Program-made: the position numbers and the translations under genes
The notes under the pieces: generated by a model
Seen by the model: only the letters and a program-made list of their open reading frames with translations
Databases searched by the model: none
What the model was told of the DNA's origin: nothing
From: Mesostigma viride
Lineage: Eukaryota; Streptophyta; Mesostigmatophyceae; Mesostigmatales; Mesostigmataceae
Assembly: GCA_009746045.1 (NCBI GenBank)
Contig: RPFO01000026.1
Span: 2,916,676-2,980,675, forward strand
Reading direction: 5' to 3'
DNA length: 64,000 nt
Part shown: positions 40,407 through 52,204 of the stretch, piece by piece
Layout: each line of letters opens with the position of its first letter
Position numbering within the stretch: the stretch's first letter is position 1

Positions 40407-40663
40407 CGAATCCTCATTACCACAGGGTCGTTCGCCGACGGCCCCGCTGCGTTACCGAACACAGCGACCCAACCTCCTTCCGCAAGGCCCCTCGCAACGT
40501 GGGCGGCTTGCACAAATGTAGAAGCGTTGGATTGGTGAGTATAGGGGTAGAATGCGTTTTCGCGCGCCGGCAACTCTGGAGCTGCTTCGCGCCTGGGAGA
40601 TGACTCAGGTGTCTCAACCCGAGCCTCGGCCGACATGAAAAAACCTTGCAAACAGAAATGCAA
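40407..40663 (-). pseudogene. 5' half of an unknown ORF split by a LINE
   Basis: Encodes a Glu/Pro-rich start followed by AFYPYTHQSNASTFVQAAHV and WVAVFGNAAGPSAND, then meets the LINE at the 13-bp duplication. Its reading frame continues in the segment at 36702-37466 when the LINE is removed. Function unknown. Confidence 0.4.
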
Positions 40664-42432
40664 TAGTACGAGTTAGCGAGCAGCCAGAACTGTGAGTTCC
40701 TGGTCTCTCACGCCACACTGTCAACGGGATGAGCCAAAGTTGCAAAGGCAGCAACCTTTAACCCGTGCACCAAGCCACGACCACGGTGAGCGTCTCCACG
40801 TCCAATGTGGGAGCCTCGGTTCGTGCTTGCCAAGATAGCTGGTCATCCCCATGACCAAGCTATATCCTTTGCGTTGTTCCTCGTTCCCATCGGCGTGACG
40901 AGGCACGTGCAGGCATGCAAGCAAATCCTCAACGTCCACTGGCATCAGTGCAGAGCCAGGACGAACTGGATTTGCCTAGACTCTGCAACCTAGGAAGTAC
41001 AGGACCTGTCACAAGCCTGCAAGGCCTAGTATCCTTGCAGACCTGTGCCAGTCCTGTATTCCACCAGCCACAGGCTGCTGCTCCTCTGGCCTACGTGGAC
41101 CACAGTCACGTGATAGTCAGGCTAAGCCTGTGCAGGCACGGCCTGCCACGTGTCCTGTCCACTACACCAGAGGACTGTACCCTAGTCGGCCACGGACGGC
41201 TAGGACTTCGGGACCTCATATCTTTCTCGTCCCTTGTCTGTTTCAGGCGGTCAGCACGGCGTTGGAAAGGTCTTTCCAAACTGCATCCACTTAGCATATT
41301 GGTTGCCCAAAATGCTAACTTATATACGACGCGTGTGGCTACGCCCCCCAACTCAACAGCTGAAAAATAAACCTCGACAAACTGGTCCGGATGCGGAATG
41401 GGATGAAAAGCCCCACCTACTCGGATGAGACGAAATGGCTGACTCGTGAGAGTCGTGTTCATCACAGGAAGGTCTCGAGAGACCGAATACAAAGGTAACT
41501 CGTCATCCCGATACCATGTTAAAAACTGCATGCAAAAGATGAGCGTATTGGAGTAAGATCTTGGACCTTTTGTACTCGGGTTTTTTGTATTATGAAAATA
41601 TGAATTACGTAGTGGTAAAGCAGGTGGCCAACAAGGCCTTCCCAACAAGGGAATCCCAACAAGGGCGACGACTCTATTCCAACAAGGAATTCCAACAAGG
41701 AGCCCAACAAGGGCTAGAATCGGACCAACAAGGTAAATTTCTCGTGCACCATGAGTCACCTATATAGAAGGGACAAAGTCCTTCAGTGGCGGCTACACTG
41801 TTTGCTGCCGTTGATCCATTACAAATCGTACGGTACAAAATGAGCAAACTTTTCACCACAAAGTGACGGAGACCAACATAAGTTGATACGACGTTATGGC
41901 ATGCGGGGACTAAGCCACAGCGCCTCCTAGGCAGCGCCAGAAAACGTACAAAGGTTCACTATAGAAATTCATGCGACCACTAGCAAGTCACAGTACTCGA
42001 AGTACAGTTGAAAGATATATTAATGCCGATTTATACTACATCGGACTTTGAAATTGTACCATGAAAAATATTGCTGATAAACGAACAGCTAATGGGCACA
42101 ACCAGGATTGTCAAAAATCCTGACAATCCCAGCCACGCCCGGCCGATAAATAATGTTTAATAGTAAAAATGTAAGAAAATACCTCTAAACTAGCTGATTT
42201 GTTGGCTAAAATATTTAAATAATACTATTATTATATCCGCGACAAAAATTTCAGGGGAAGTATTTAAATATATTTATCGTGGTCCTATTTTTGCGCCCAA
42301 GTATATTTAGAGGCTTCCCGCTTTTTGCTGGAAATATTTAAATACATTTGAAACTCGCGCCGCCTGTCGAGGAAATATTTAAATAGTATTTGAAAGGATC
42401 TTGCTCCCTTCGGAAAATATTTAAATACTCTT
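40664..42432. other. Degenerate LTR-like region
   Basis: No supported gene. On the minus strand ATGGTATCGGGATGACGAG near 41515-41495 resembles a primer-binding site for initiator Met tRNA (TGGTATC start), as at the inner edge of a Copia-type 5' LTR. The sequence to its right (41520 onwards) could be a solo or partial LTR. From 42190 to 42440 the DNA is very AT-rich with repeated AAATATTTAAATA. Confidence 0.3.
41627..41736. repeat. CCAACAAGG short repeats
   Basis: Seven imperfect copies of CCAACAAGG, several with a GAATTCC- or GGAATCC-type spacer, inside the LTR-like segment. Confidence 0.6.
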
Positions 42433-42441
42433 TAAATAATA

Positions 42442-42623
42442 GAGAAAATTGCAGATTAGTAAAGTTGGGGCCCGGTAATTACAGATTTCACTAATTGCAG
42501 ACAGGTGTTTTTTATTACAGATCAGTCGGGATTCTTAGTTCGATGCGTCAGACCATGGTAAGACAGCGGTTTTTCCGATCGAAATCTGATTCGTTTGGTC
42601 AGATTCCTGTTTCCGTCACGCCC
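42442..42623 (+). repeat. MULE left terminal inverted repeat
   Basis: About 182 bases matching the reverse complement of 62261-62443, ending at GTCACGCCC. Confidence 0.85.
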
Positions 42624-42768
42624 CGCCTAGATCTGGCCAGAGCGCCGACTGCGCGCGAGCTCAGCTGCGACGTGCGTAGGTAATTTAAATCGCGTTGCGT
42701 GGTATTTGAATTTGTACCATGAACTCTTTTAGTGGAGAACCTGGGAAAGCCGAAAGTGATTGCGGGAC

Positions 42769-45700
42769 ATGGCAGCTAGGCCTGCCGCATTGTTAGTGGG
42801 CGGCAGTAGGTTCCCTAGCAAAGATAACTTTACCTACCAGGTTAAGTCTTTGTGCTCTGTAGCAGGCAGGAATTTCAAGTTCAAGACGAACAACTTAAGG
42901 AAGGTTGAAACTATTTGCAAGGACCCGGGCGTGTGCAATTTTTACGTGGCAGCTGCTGTAGATGGCAACGCGGATGGCGAATGGGTAGTGGGGAACGTTC
43001 TTAACCTCAGCCACACTTGCCCTCCTGGCGAGAAAGAAGCTAGGGTGAATTAAGTCCTGCCCATGATGGACATCTACTGATATCTGTAATGTTGTTTGTG
43101 GGCTCGTCAGGTCAGACTATGACGTGGATGTAGAGGTGCTGCAAACTGCAGCTAAAGGTTTTTTGCCTGGCGAGCCAGACTTCGAATACGACACCGTGTG
43201 GCGGGCTAGTGTTAATCAGCCGGCCGTCCTAAATTTAGGACTTGGTCCTAAAAAGTCCTAAGGTCACTATAACCGGGGTACCGGGCAGGGGGGGTCACTA
43301 TATGGTCCATACCCCTAGTGGACCGTGACCTCCAAGATGTACTCTACCCGTGATACCGGTACATCGTACCCGGATTCCGTACCGGGTACCGGGTAGATGC
43401 GCGGGAATGTACGTACCTCGACCAAAAAAACAGAGATTTTGGGCCAAAAAAGTGGGTGCGGGAATGATGTGCGGCGGATATGGCGACCTGACAAATATGG
43501 GCGGCATTTTCACGTGAGCTTATCGTTTTGGGCGCCCAGTAGCAAGAACGAAAGCTTGATACTTATGCTTAAAGGGTCTGAATTTGGTTACGAAATTATT
43601 TGCGTTTGCATGTGTAGCACGGCTGCTCAACATGAGTAGGTCACAGATCGCCTGCGCCCGGACGGTCGATTTTGAGCACAAACATGTCAGTGCGTGAGGA
43701 AACGTTGCCCGCACCAGGCCAGGCAGTTTTTGCGCTTGATTTTAATCGTAGTATAGAGTTTGGAAACGGTATATCTGACAAGGGAGCGCCCGGGCCTGGG
43801 TGTTCTTGCCCGAAGTTTACTGTCGACCATTTTACAGAACGTCAAGGCTGGGTAGCGAGCGCACGTGACAGGACTTGTCTTTCGATATCTCTTGGGCCTA
43901 GAACAATGCTCCGGCGTGTCTTACGTTACTTTCGAATCATTTTGTAAGTTTGGCTGCGTTCTTGTGCCGGTAAGCTGGCTGGCTGCGGATATCCGCGATT
44001 CTTAATGCATCCACCTGGACGTGGCGACGTAACAAGCAGGTGTGTGCCGGGTTCTCTCTGTGGTTAGGTGTAAGGGGTAGCGTAGTCGTAGCAGTAAGTG
44101 TCAGCGGGCTATGCCTGAAAGACAGGACAGTTTCTGTGCATGTACATGGCTTACGTAGTTGGTTTACGGCATCTACCTTCTATCGTCGCAATCTTCCTTG
44201 TTCGCTGCTGCTAAGTTACGCATGCTTCCCAGCTATGTTACGGTTGCGTTTATTATCTGCCATGGGCCCATTGCTTGCGGTTGTTCTATCTGTTCTTGTG
44301 CTGCTTATATGTGATGCTTTTACAGCTCTCCCCCCCCCCTAGAATGCATGCAAAGTGTGGCATGTTGGATAGTGCCCTTTAACAACTTCATCTGGCTGCT
44401 ATCCTGTGTAAGTTGCCATACAAATGTGGTGTCCTCTCCTTCCTGGGTGGTGGCCAGCATGCCCGTGACATTAAACAAGCTATGGTATATGCTTAGAGAG
44501 AGTTTGCCGTAAGGGGTGGGTCATGTTCAAGCCAGGCAACCTCAGCAACCATACAACCTTATATTGCATGATCTGCCCCATCTGTGACACCGTTAGGCAC
44601 GCGTATATATACGTGCAGCCACAGCACGGTACGGCCTTGTTATACGCTGCCCCACCTCCCCAAGGCCGCGTAGGGTCCCGTGGGGCCCTGAGGATTGGTA
44701 AGAAGCTCATGGGACTGTGTGGGTGGCGTGGTGATGGGTGATATACATGGTGGTCCTAAAAAGTCCTAGTTTCAATTTTGGGCCATCTTTTTCGTTCGAG
44801 GTCTGCCATGGGGCAGGGCCAATTTTGGTACTAAACGTCGTTATTTGAACCTAGGTCTTTGATAGAAATTTAAAAACTATATTATTTCTCAGTGGCACAA
44901 ATGCCAGGGTCAAATATTACTGTTTACATGATTAAATACGCATTCCCCAGCGTCCTAAATTTAGGACTTTTTGCAGGCTTTTGGACACTAGAGAGAAGGC
45001 GAGGGTGTTATGCTTCGGCGACCCTGTGGTGGCATTTCAAGAGTTTCGCCCATGGGCGGAAGCAATGAAGCGTGCTGACCCGGACACCGTCGTCATCGTC
45101 GAGATGACCAATGGTGATGATGATGATAGTGGCGAGCGTTTCCATCGCTGTTTTGTGGCGCTAGGACCACACGTCCGTAGTTTTCAATACCACCCCCAAC
45201 TTTAATTGCAATGTTGATGGCGCTGCTTGTTTCTCTACACACCAAGGGTGCTTGCTGTCGCTCACCGGAGCTGATGCCAGGGGATGTACAAACCTACTGG
45301 CGTATGGCTGGGTTCCAGGGGAAGAGAGCAACGAGAAATGGAGCTGGTTTCTGCATAACTGCAAGGATGTTTACCCTGGACTGAACGCCGACAATTTTCC
45401 AGTGTTTACAGACCAGGGTTTGTGTGCCAGTGTGAAGGAGGCACTGCCCAACGCGCACAATCATGTGTGTGCGAAGCACCGGACGCTGAACATCAGCAAG
45501 CACCATTACGGGAAAAGAGCAGCAGACGCGTATTGGGCCGTGGCCAAGGCGACCACCGAGGAACGATTTGAAGCTGCACTTGACAACATGGTTCGCCAAT
45601 GTAGTGTGCCGGCCAAGGCTGACGCGTTGCGTGAGTATGTTTTGCATGGCACACAGCAAAACCCGGTGTCCCAAGAGCAGATCTGTTTGGCATTCACGCC

Positions 45701-46425
45701 TGCCATGCAGTTTGGGCGGGTGGCGAGCACCATCGCAGAATCCTTCAACGGCGCGGTCAAGCAGCTTGACCTCCGCTTCTACCCCGTCCTGTACATGTGC
45801 CAACGCCTCGCATCGCGAGAGCTTGGGCAACATCGCCAGCAGGCGTGCATGGTGCCAACAACAACACACCAACGGGGTCAGTTTGCCTCCACGGCCTGCT
45901 GGGAGCGTAAAGGAAGCTCCTGCCGAGCAGCTAATCAAGAACATCGCTGCGGGGGGAATACTGCACGTCTTTCGCAAGAACGATGATGACAGGCAGGGAG
46001 AGGTTGCCAGCGCCAGCCAGCAGGGCAAGTATTATGCTGTTGACCTTGACGCACGGACATGCACGTGCCGGGAGTGGCAGATCTACGGGGTGCCATGCAA
46101 GCACGCATGCAGGCTGGCACGCGTCCTTCACGTCGAGCCCATTACCCTGGTGGAGCCTGTGTTGACTACAGCAGCCATGCTCGCAGCGTACACGGCGGCA
46201 GCACCTCTCACTCCCGTGTCGACAGTGGGACTTGCGAAGGACGGGCTCCGCCCCCCTGCGACAACTGCCCAACGAGGCCGGCCGTGTAAGCGTGCGAAGA
46301 AAAACCCTCGCATCCTCAGTGCTGGCGAGGAAGGCTTGACTCGGAAACAGGTTCGCACAGTCACGTGCGGACGCTGCCGTCAACATGGCCATAATAGGCA
46401 GACATGCAAGGCCGCCTTGCCATGA
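42769..46425 (+). pseudogene. MULE transposase with SWIM and CCHC fingers, decayed
   Basis: The first part (ATG 42769 to about 43045) matches the MuDR-type DNA-binding domain: FPSKDNFTYQVKSLCSVA, then ICKDPGVCNFYV and LSHTC. A second coding piece at about 43112-43215 has DYDVDVEVLQTAAKG and YDTVWRASVNQ, the usual segment before the catalytic core. After an intron-like stretch the core resumes at about 44977 behind a good acceptor (TTTTTGCAG). It has an Asp in NVDGAACFSTHQG, an Asp in VFTDQGLCASV and a Glu in STIAESFNGAVK. SWIM (CTCREWQIYGVPCKHAC) and a CCHC knuckle (CGRCRQHGHNRQTC) close it. Frames break near 45190 and 45890. Confidence 0.75.
43226..44967. other. Intron-like interval bounded by a 16-bp palindrome
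   Basis: GTCCTAAATTTAGGAC occurs at 43226-43241 and again at 44952-44967, and related TCCTAAAAAGTCCTA copies occur near 43246 and 44754. The interval has no recognised gene. It could be a small inserted element lying within the transposase intron. Confidence 0.45.
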
Positions 46426-46827
46426 GTGAGATGGTCGAAGTGGCCAACAAGAAGTTATTAGCTCGGGATGCATGTGACTTGCAGTATTCTGCTTGTGAAC
46501 TGTGAAGTTATACGAAGTACGACAACTAACAGATACTGCAGCCTTGACCAGTGGGCTACTTAAGCCAAACGTGCATGGCTCCTGCTGTGGCTTCTAGCAA
46601 TAAGAATACAAGAACTTTGTACACCATGAACACCCACCCATATCTGAATGGGGCCTACCTTTGCAAAGAAGAATGATAGTTATCACTATGCTCCATGACT
46701 TCCCACTTAAGATTAATTCATTAATTATTTAGTCTCGTGTCCCACTAAAGATAAGTGTTATCATAACTCAATCTTGAAAAAAGTGATCAAGTTGAACTGT
46801 GCACTTAAATTAATTAATTAATTGATG

Positions 46828-46861
<34 letters not shown>

Positions 46862-46863
<2 letters not shown>

Positions 46864-47703
46864 TATTAAACTCGTGCCCCCGTTGGGGAATCATGGAGCA
46901 TTGACCCCGATGGTCCGTGACTCCCCAACGGGAGCACGAGTCTCATTAATTAATAATTAATTAATTGACCCCGATGGATGGATGGATGGATGGATGGATG
47001 GATGGATGGATGGATGGATGGATGGATGGATGGATGGATGGATGGATGGATGGATGGATGGATGGATGGATGGATGGATGGATGGATGGATGGATGGATG
47101 GATGGATGGATGGATGGATGGATGGATGGATGGATGGATGGATGGATGGATGGATGGATGGATGGATGGATGGATGGATGGATGGATGGATGGATGGATG
47201 GATGGATGGATGGATGGATGGATGGATGGATGGATGGATGGATGGATGGATGGATGGATGGATGGATGGATGGATGGATGGATGGATGGATGGATGGATG
47301 GATGGATGGATGGATGGATGGATGGATGGATGGATGGATGGATGGATGGATGGATGGATGGATGGATGGATGGATGGATGGATGGATGGATGGATGGATG
47401 GATGGATGGATGGATGGATGGATGGATGGATGGATGGATGGATGGATGGATGGATGGGTGGATGGGGACACACAATCCTACCGGTCGAATCTATCTACAA
47501 CATCAAAAATCAAGTCAACTCTATCATTCTAAGCTCTCTACCCTAGGGGTCCTGTCTAGCGTGGTAACTGGTTTGTATAGTTCATGGCAAGTCTACCACT
47601 TGACCCATCTGGGTTTGTCCTTGGGGCCAGGCCAGGTCAGGATATAGCGCCCCGGCTGGCCAAGCCGCTGGGGGCCGGCCAGACCGAGGTCGCGGTGTCT
47701 ACA
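46862..47703 (-). mobile_element. Rearranged LINE 3' fragment
   Basis: Contains the LINE 3' segment in three adjacent pieces. One in minus orientation (46862-46912) and an inverted one (46913-46965) together form a hairpin with arms of about 28 bases. Then the minus orientation resumes with the (GGAT)n array and sequence like the ORF2 end (GGCCAGACCGAGGTCG region near 47680). Related to the 3' end of the LINE at 37467. Confidence 0.65.
46973..47458. repeat. (GGAT)n microsatellite
   Basis: About 485 bases of nearly perfect GGAT. The same motif is only 2-5 units long in the other LINE 3' ends (15510, 37527), so this copy has expanded. Confidence 0.95.
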
Positions 47704-47961
47704 AGTATCATGGATAAATAGTACAAGTATAAATTGAGAATAACCATTAGTTAATTAGTTAATTAATTTACACGTCCATTCGTCCAAGAATACTTGACTG
47801 TTTTAACGTAACTATGTCACGTGAGCATTAGTCCTCAGGGATATTGAATATCAAGGAGACAACCAGCGCAGGCCAGCGATTCGATAGTGATTGAATATCA
47901 AGGAGACAATTGAATGTAGTTGTCTCACTTGATAGCAGGGCGTAACCTCTCCAGTTATAAG
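47704..47961. other. MULE interior, no gene recognised
   Basis: AT-rich. Contains two GAATATCAAGGAGACAA-type copies near 47848 and 47892, related to 14422-14458. Confidence 0.4.
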
Positions 47962-47969
47962 CTCCTGAA

Positions 47970-48410
47970 GTTGAGAAAGACTTTGGAAGGGTTTGGTTGC
48001 AATGGCTGCGGCTCCTTGGCCGCTGTTTATTGCTTTAATTTATACATTTACAGCGTCAACCTTCTAGAGATGCCTAGAAGCCTTGTCCTGCACTGTCGTT
48101 ACAAGTATGGCAATGCAGTATGCGTTGTGCACATGGAACCTTCTAGACACCAGACGCCAAACTTAAGTCTGCCATGGTTATATCTTAACAACCCGTGGCA
48201 AGACTGCAACCATTGTGGCAACCATTTTGGCCAACGACATGAGTCGCGCCGGATTCATTGTCCGCATCCAGGTAATCAACATCACGTGCGGCAAACTGAT
48301 ATATTGCATAACAGAAAACCTGGACAGAATAATGCATACGTTTATTTCAATGTGTCGTTCCGACAGTATTTTTCCGAGCCCTGCCCAGCATCATTTGTAA
48401 TGCTTTACAA
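47970..48410 (-). repeat. 3' LTR (uninterrupted)
   Basis: Full LTR. It includes the intact site TATATCTTAACAACCCGTG at 48181-48197, which is the empty version of the site occupied by the TTAA transposon in the other LTR. Confidence 0.85.
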
Positions 48411-48636
48411 CTCCAGCACTTTTCTTTTTCATGTGGCAAAGATGGCCAGCGTACTCTTATCAGTCATTAACGGCCGCGCGGGCCATGCCATCATGAATAG
48501 CAACTACAACACCGACATAGTCTCAGAGGGTAATGCCCACTGAACATTATTATACAATAGGTAATCACTCCCGGGGAAAACCTACCAAGGCTGAAAACCC
48601 GTGGCGCGGGGCCATTCATGGTTCAACGCAACTCAA

Positions 48637-51600
48637 CTAGTGCGAAGACTGACCCAGTGATAGCCTATTCATCGTGTGTCGCAGAAGCGGGTACTGTGCC
48701 TTAGCTGAGCTATACAGTTTAGTAAGGGCATCGGAGTAGTTCCTTTCGCCCGGCACATGCTGGGTACTGACACAATCAGAGAACTCCTTGACCCTGAGGA
48801 AGTCCAAGTCCCGTGTGCGGGCATAAGGGTTCTCAATGAAATCAACAACCGCCTGGCTGTCCGTGCGTATCACGCGACGGAGATGCGGAGTGGTGCCGCC
48901 CACCGCGAGAATCCAGCAAATGAGCGCGTGGAAGTAGGACAGCTCGCTCGCAGCCTCGCAGTATGCGCGCGCCTCAGCGGTGTCGGATCCCACATACACG
49001 CGGCGGTGCAAACGGGAATACCATGCAAAGATGGAAGACATCGTGGGTTGGTCAGCGTTGCAAATGGTAGTGACAGCAGCGCACCTACCACGCATCTTGG
49101 TGAGCACGCGGGCATCTAGGGAACTGTCGCAATAAGACACAAGCTCCACGGGCTTATCCCAGTCTACACCTTGTAACATCAACCCGGGTGAGGCCAGGAG
49201 GTACTGCACAATCACCGCACGGTCAATAAGGCACAGTACATTGTCAGGCAGTCGGCTAAGGACAGCCAAATCAGGGCTAGTGGTGCAGGCCAGCCAATTA
49301 AGCTTGCCACGCAATGTCCCACACTCAGACGCAAGAAGCGGCCCACTGCTGCTCATCACCTCCTTAACCAAATCCTGCACATAGCTGCCCTTGGGCTGAA
49401 GCAACATCGCCCACTTGCCGTGCTCATCGTGATCCATGACAGTGTCCATGCCCATGAACTGAACCACCTTGCCCGGCTCACGGAAAATAAGCTTGCCCAC
49501 AGGGTACCTGGCATGCACAATGCTATGGAACCAGGCAATCCATTCACGCGGGCCAAAGCAATCACAGTCATCCGCATGCACGAACACAAACACCAGCTCG
49601 CCCTTCCAGACGCCCACAAACAAGGAGGGGTCCAAGTCACTGTACACCATGCGAGCTGTGTCAAGGAGAAGGCGCTCTAGGCTCAGGCGCCAAGCCCGTG
49701 GACCAGCCACGGTCCCATCAACCGCCTTTATCAACCGCATAAACTTCTTTCCTACAAGAGGCTCCCAGATTTTGGGTGTCCTAACATAGAGGGGTGTGGT
49801 TCCATCCCATAGCCGAGCACTTTCATTGGCATCCCCGTGGAGGTAAGCCTTTGAAAAATCTAGCACAGCGGACCCATGTGGCATACCCCTATTCAAGCGC
49901 CCTAGATGAAAGCACACTACCATGCGCCACGTATCTTTGTTTAAACCTGGCGCAGTCAAGGCCGAAGGGGGCAGGTCAGAAGATCCAGAAAACTCTAGCA
50001 CTACAGGTCTAGCAAATTCTACTTTCCTATCAGTGCCCGGGACGGGCTTCATCTGAAATGTCCACTTAAAGCGAAGCAATCTGCCATCCCTCGGTACAAC
50101 GTCCACAGGCTCCACACACCCCAGCCCTAGCCATCGTTCCCCCGCAGCCAAGATGGCACCTTGGGTATTGTCTAGACCCTCCTCAGTCGAGACGTGCCTG
50201 GCTACATCAAAGAAGGACATGGGGCTCTCTTTAGCAAAGTCATGAAAATTAAGCCCCAAGCTTTCAGGGGTAAGGGCCTTAGGGGTAATGAGATCACGGG
50301 CAGGAGGCAACTCAGAATCATTGTACTCTACCCCTTTCAGGGCTGCCACCATAGGCAAGGAGAGGCCCCTAGTCGCTACATCAAGGGAGAAATTGTTTAA
50401 TCTCAGGTAACCGAATCCCGCTCGAGACAACTGTGTGCTACTAACTGTGACCCCGGGTAGGGACAAGAATGGCTGCCCCAAAAGTGCTGGGCCCTCGTAT
50501 CCCTCCACCACACACATAGGCGTCTCAACACCCAGGATCTCTAGTGGGATCTCCCCCAAGACCTTGTAAGACCCCGACCTAGCAAAGTCAGTGACCTGGG
50601 TCCACCGGGAGGGAAACAAGGGACAATCATCATCTACACAATACTCCCCAATAATGGAGACCTGGGCTTGGGTGTCTACGAGAAGCCCACACTGAAGTGA
50701 CCAAGTGGCCGAGAGTGAGGAAATCACAGCGATGCTCGGGTCAAGCTGAGGTGGTGCACTGCCCATTGCACAGGTTGGGTTGCGAAGGGAAGCAAGCCCC
50801 ATGGTATTGTCTCGGCGCCTCAGCCCTAGCACAATCTTGTTCAGCAAACCACCACGCCCCTGGCTAGGCTGACTAACGGCAGCCGGATCCTGGCTAACGG
50901 CAGGAGTAAAGCCCGCCCTACTACCCTCGCGCAGGTCAGCAGGGGGCTCGCTCATTACGCCTCGAACATCCTCCGCTAGAGCCCGCACGTCCCCATCATC
51001 ATCTACGTCACCATCGTCCTCGCTATTCCCCACAAAGACATCCATAGGGTCAGAGGCAGGCAGAGAACGAGGGGGAGAGGTGGGAACATCACCTGGCTCT
51101 CGCACGAAGTGCGCCACGTCCGCGTAGTAGTGGAGAAGTCGCTCCCATGCGCTCGTGTGCGGCAGGTAAGGCTTGAGTCTGCTCCAGGGAATGTGGTGTT
51201 GCTTGCCCTGCAAGGACACAATCGCCTTGCGTACATGCACGTCCACAGCCTCCACAGTGGCTGGGCCCTCCCATTGTCCCCTCTTGCCAAAGGAGCCCTC
51301 ATCATGAATCCAAACCTGGTCCCCTACGCTATAGGCGGTAACCGGCCTACGCATATCCCTTCGAACCAGATTGGCAAACTTTTGCTGCAAATGCTGTGCC
51401 CATTCCTCTCTACTTCAGGCAGGTAGTGGCCATGCTGCAAGCCCTCTGCAGTGATAACACAATTGCGCGAAGGCACTGAAAGGAGCACACGGCGGTTTAG
51501 GCATGCAGAAATATGCAAAGCCCACACTAAACGGGAAGCATAAGAACCAAGAGCAGCCTCACCGTTCCGCCGTGCAGCTTGTTTAAATTCCTGCACAGCA

Positions 51601-52139
51601 CGTTCCACCAAACCTTGCCCTTCATGGTCTTGACGGCCCACTGTCCGGAGGTACTCAAACCCCGGCTTGCCCTCAAAGCATGCGAACTGCCTGTCCATTT
51701 GTAATGACTCAATAGGAGAGAAAAACGCAGAGAGAATGTCAATAGCCTCCGCCAAATCTTCCGCTGACTGACCCCGCAGCGGGATGACTGCTACATTATG
51801 AGCATACCTATCTATGGCTATGAAATAAGGGAGAAACGCCCAGAACAGTACGTCGCCTACAATCTGCCCTTTGCATGCGGAGGGATGCTTAGCATGGTGG
51901 CGGGGAAGCTTTGGCCCAGTAGCCTGACACACAGGACAATGCGCATAGCAATCTCGACATGCTGCCAAAAGCTCTGCCCCACCCAGTGCATTTGCAAATT
52001 TATAAGCATTTGTGCCATGGCCAAATAATGTGTGCAGACGAGAGGCAATTCCGTAAATAGAAACAAGCTTTTCATTACCGTCAGTTACGGGTACACTGTC
52101 CGATAAATCTTGTGCTGCCCCTTGATTCTCATTTGCCAA
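48637..52139 (-). pseudogene. Pol: integrase, protease, reverse transcriptase, RNase H (element 2)
   Basis: The integrase part (51420-52139) has HTLFGHGTNAYKF and CPVCQ for zinc binding, Asp in IAIDRYAHN, Asp in LQMDRQF and Glu in LVERAVQEFK. A frame change near 51410 leads into the large frame. That frame has SH3-like VGDQVWIHDEGSFGKRGQW, then a retropepsin-like domain (LVDTQAQVSIIG, later GPALLGQPFLSL). A Copia-type RT follows (GLGCVEPVDVVPRDGRLLRF, AVLDFSKAYLHGD, catalytic VFVFVHADDCDCF), then RNase H (VSYCDSSLDARV, SDTAEARAYCEA, RTDSQAVVDF). The catalytic HADD replaces the usual YVDD. Apart from one shift, the pol frame is open. Confidence 0.8.
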
Positions 52140-52204
52140 TGGCCGCTCCGCTGGGCTAGACTGCAGAACCCTATCACTGTCGAATACGCCTTGTCCTGGG
52201 CCGT

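Noticed and set aside
40410-40663. Endonuclease N-terminus of the LINE at 37467
   Set aside because: The 13-bp duplication at 40407-40419 shows this sequence is flanking target DNA rather than part of the LINE.
46950-47647. Frames reading Met-Asp-Gly-Trp or His-Pro-Ser-Ile repeats
   Set aside because: Pure translation of the GGAT microsatellite on both strands.
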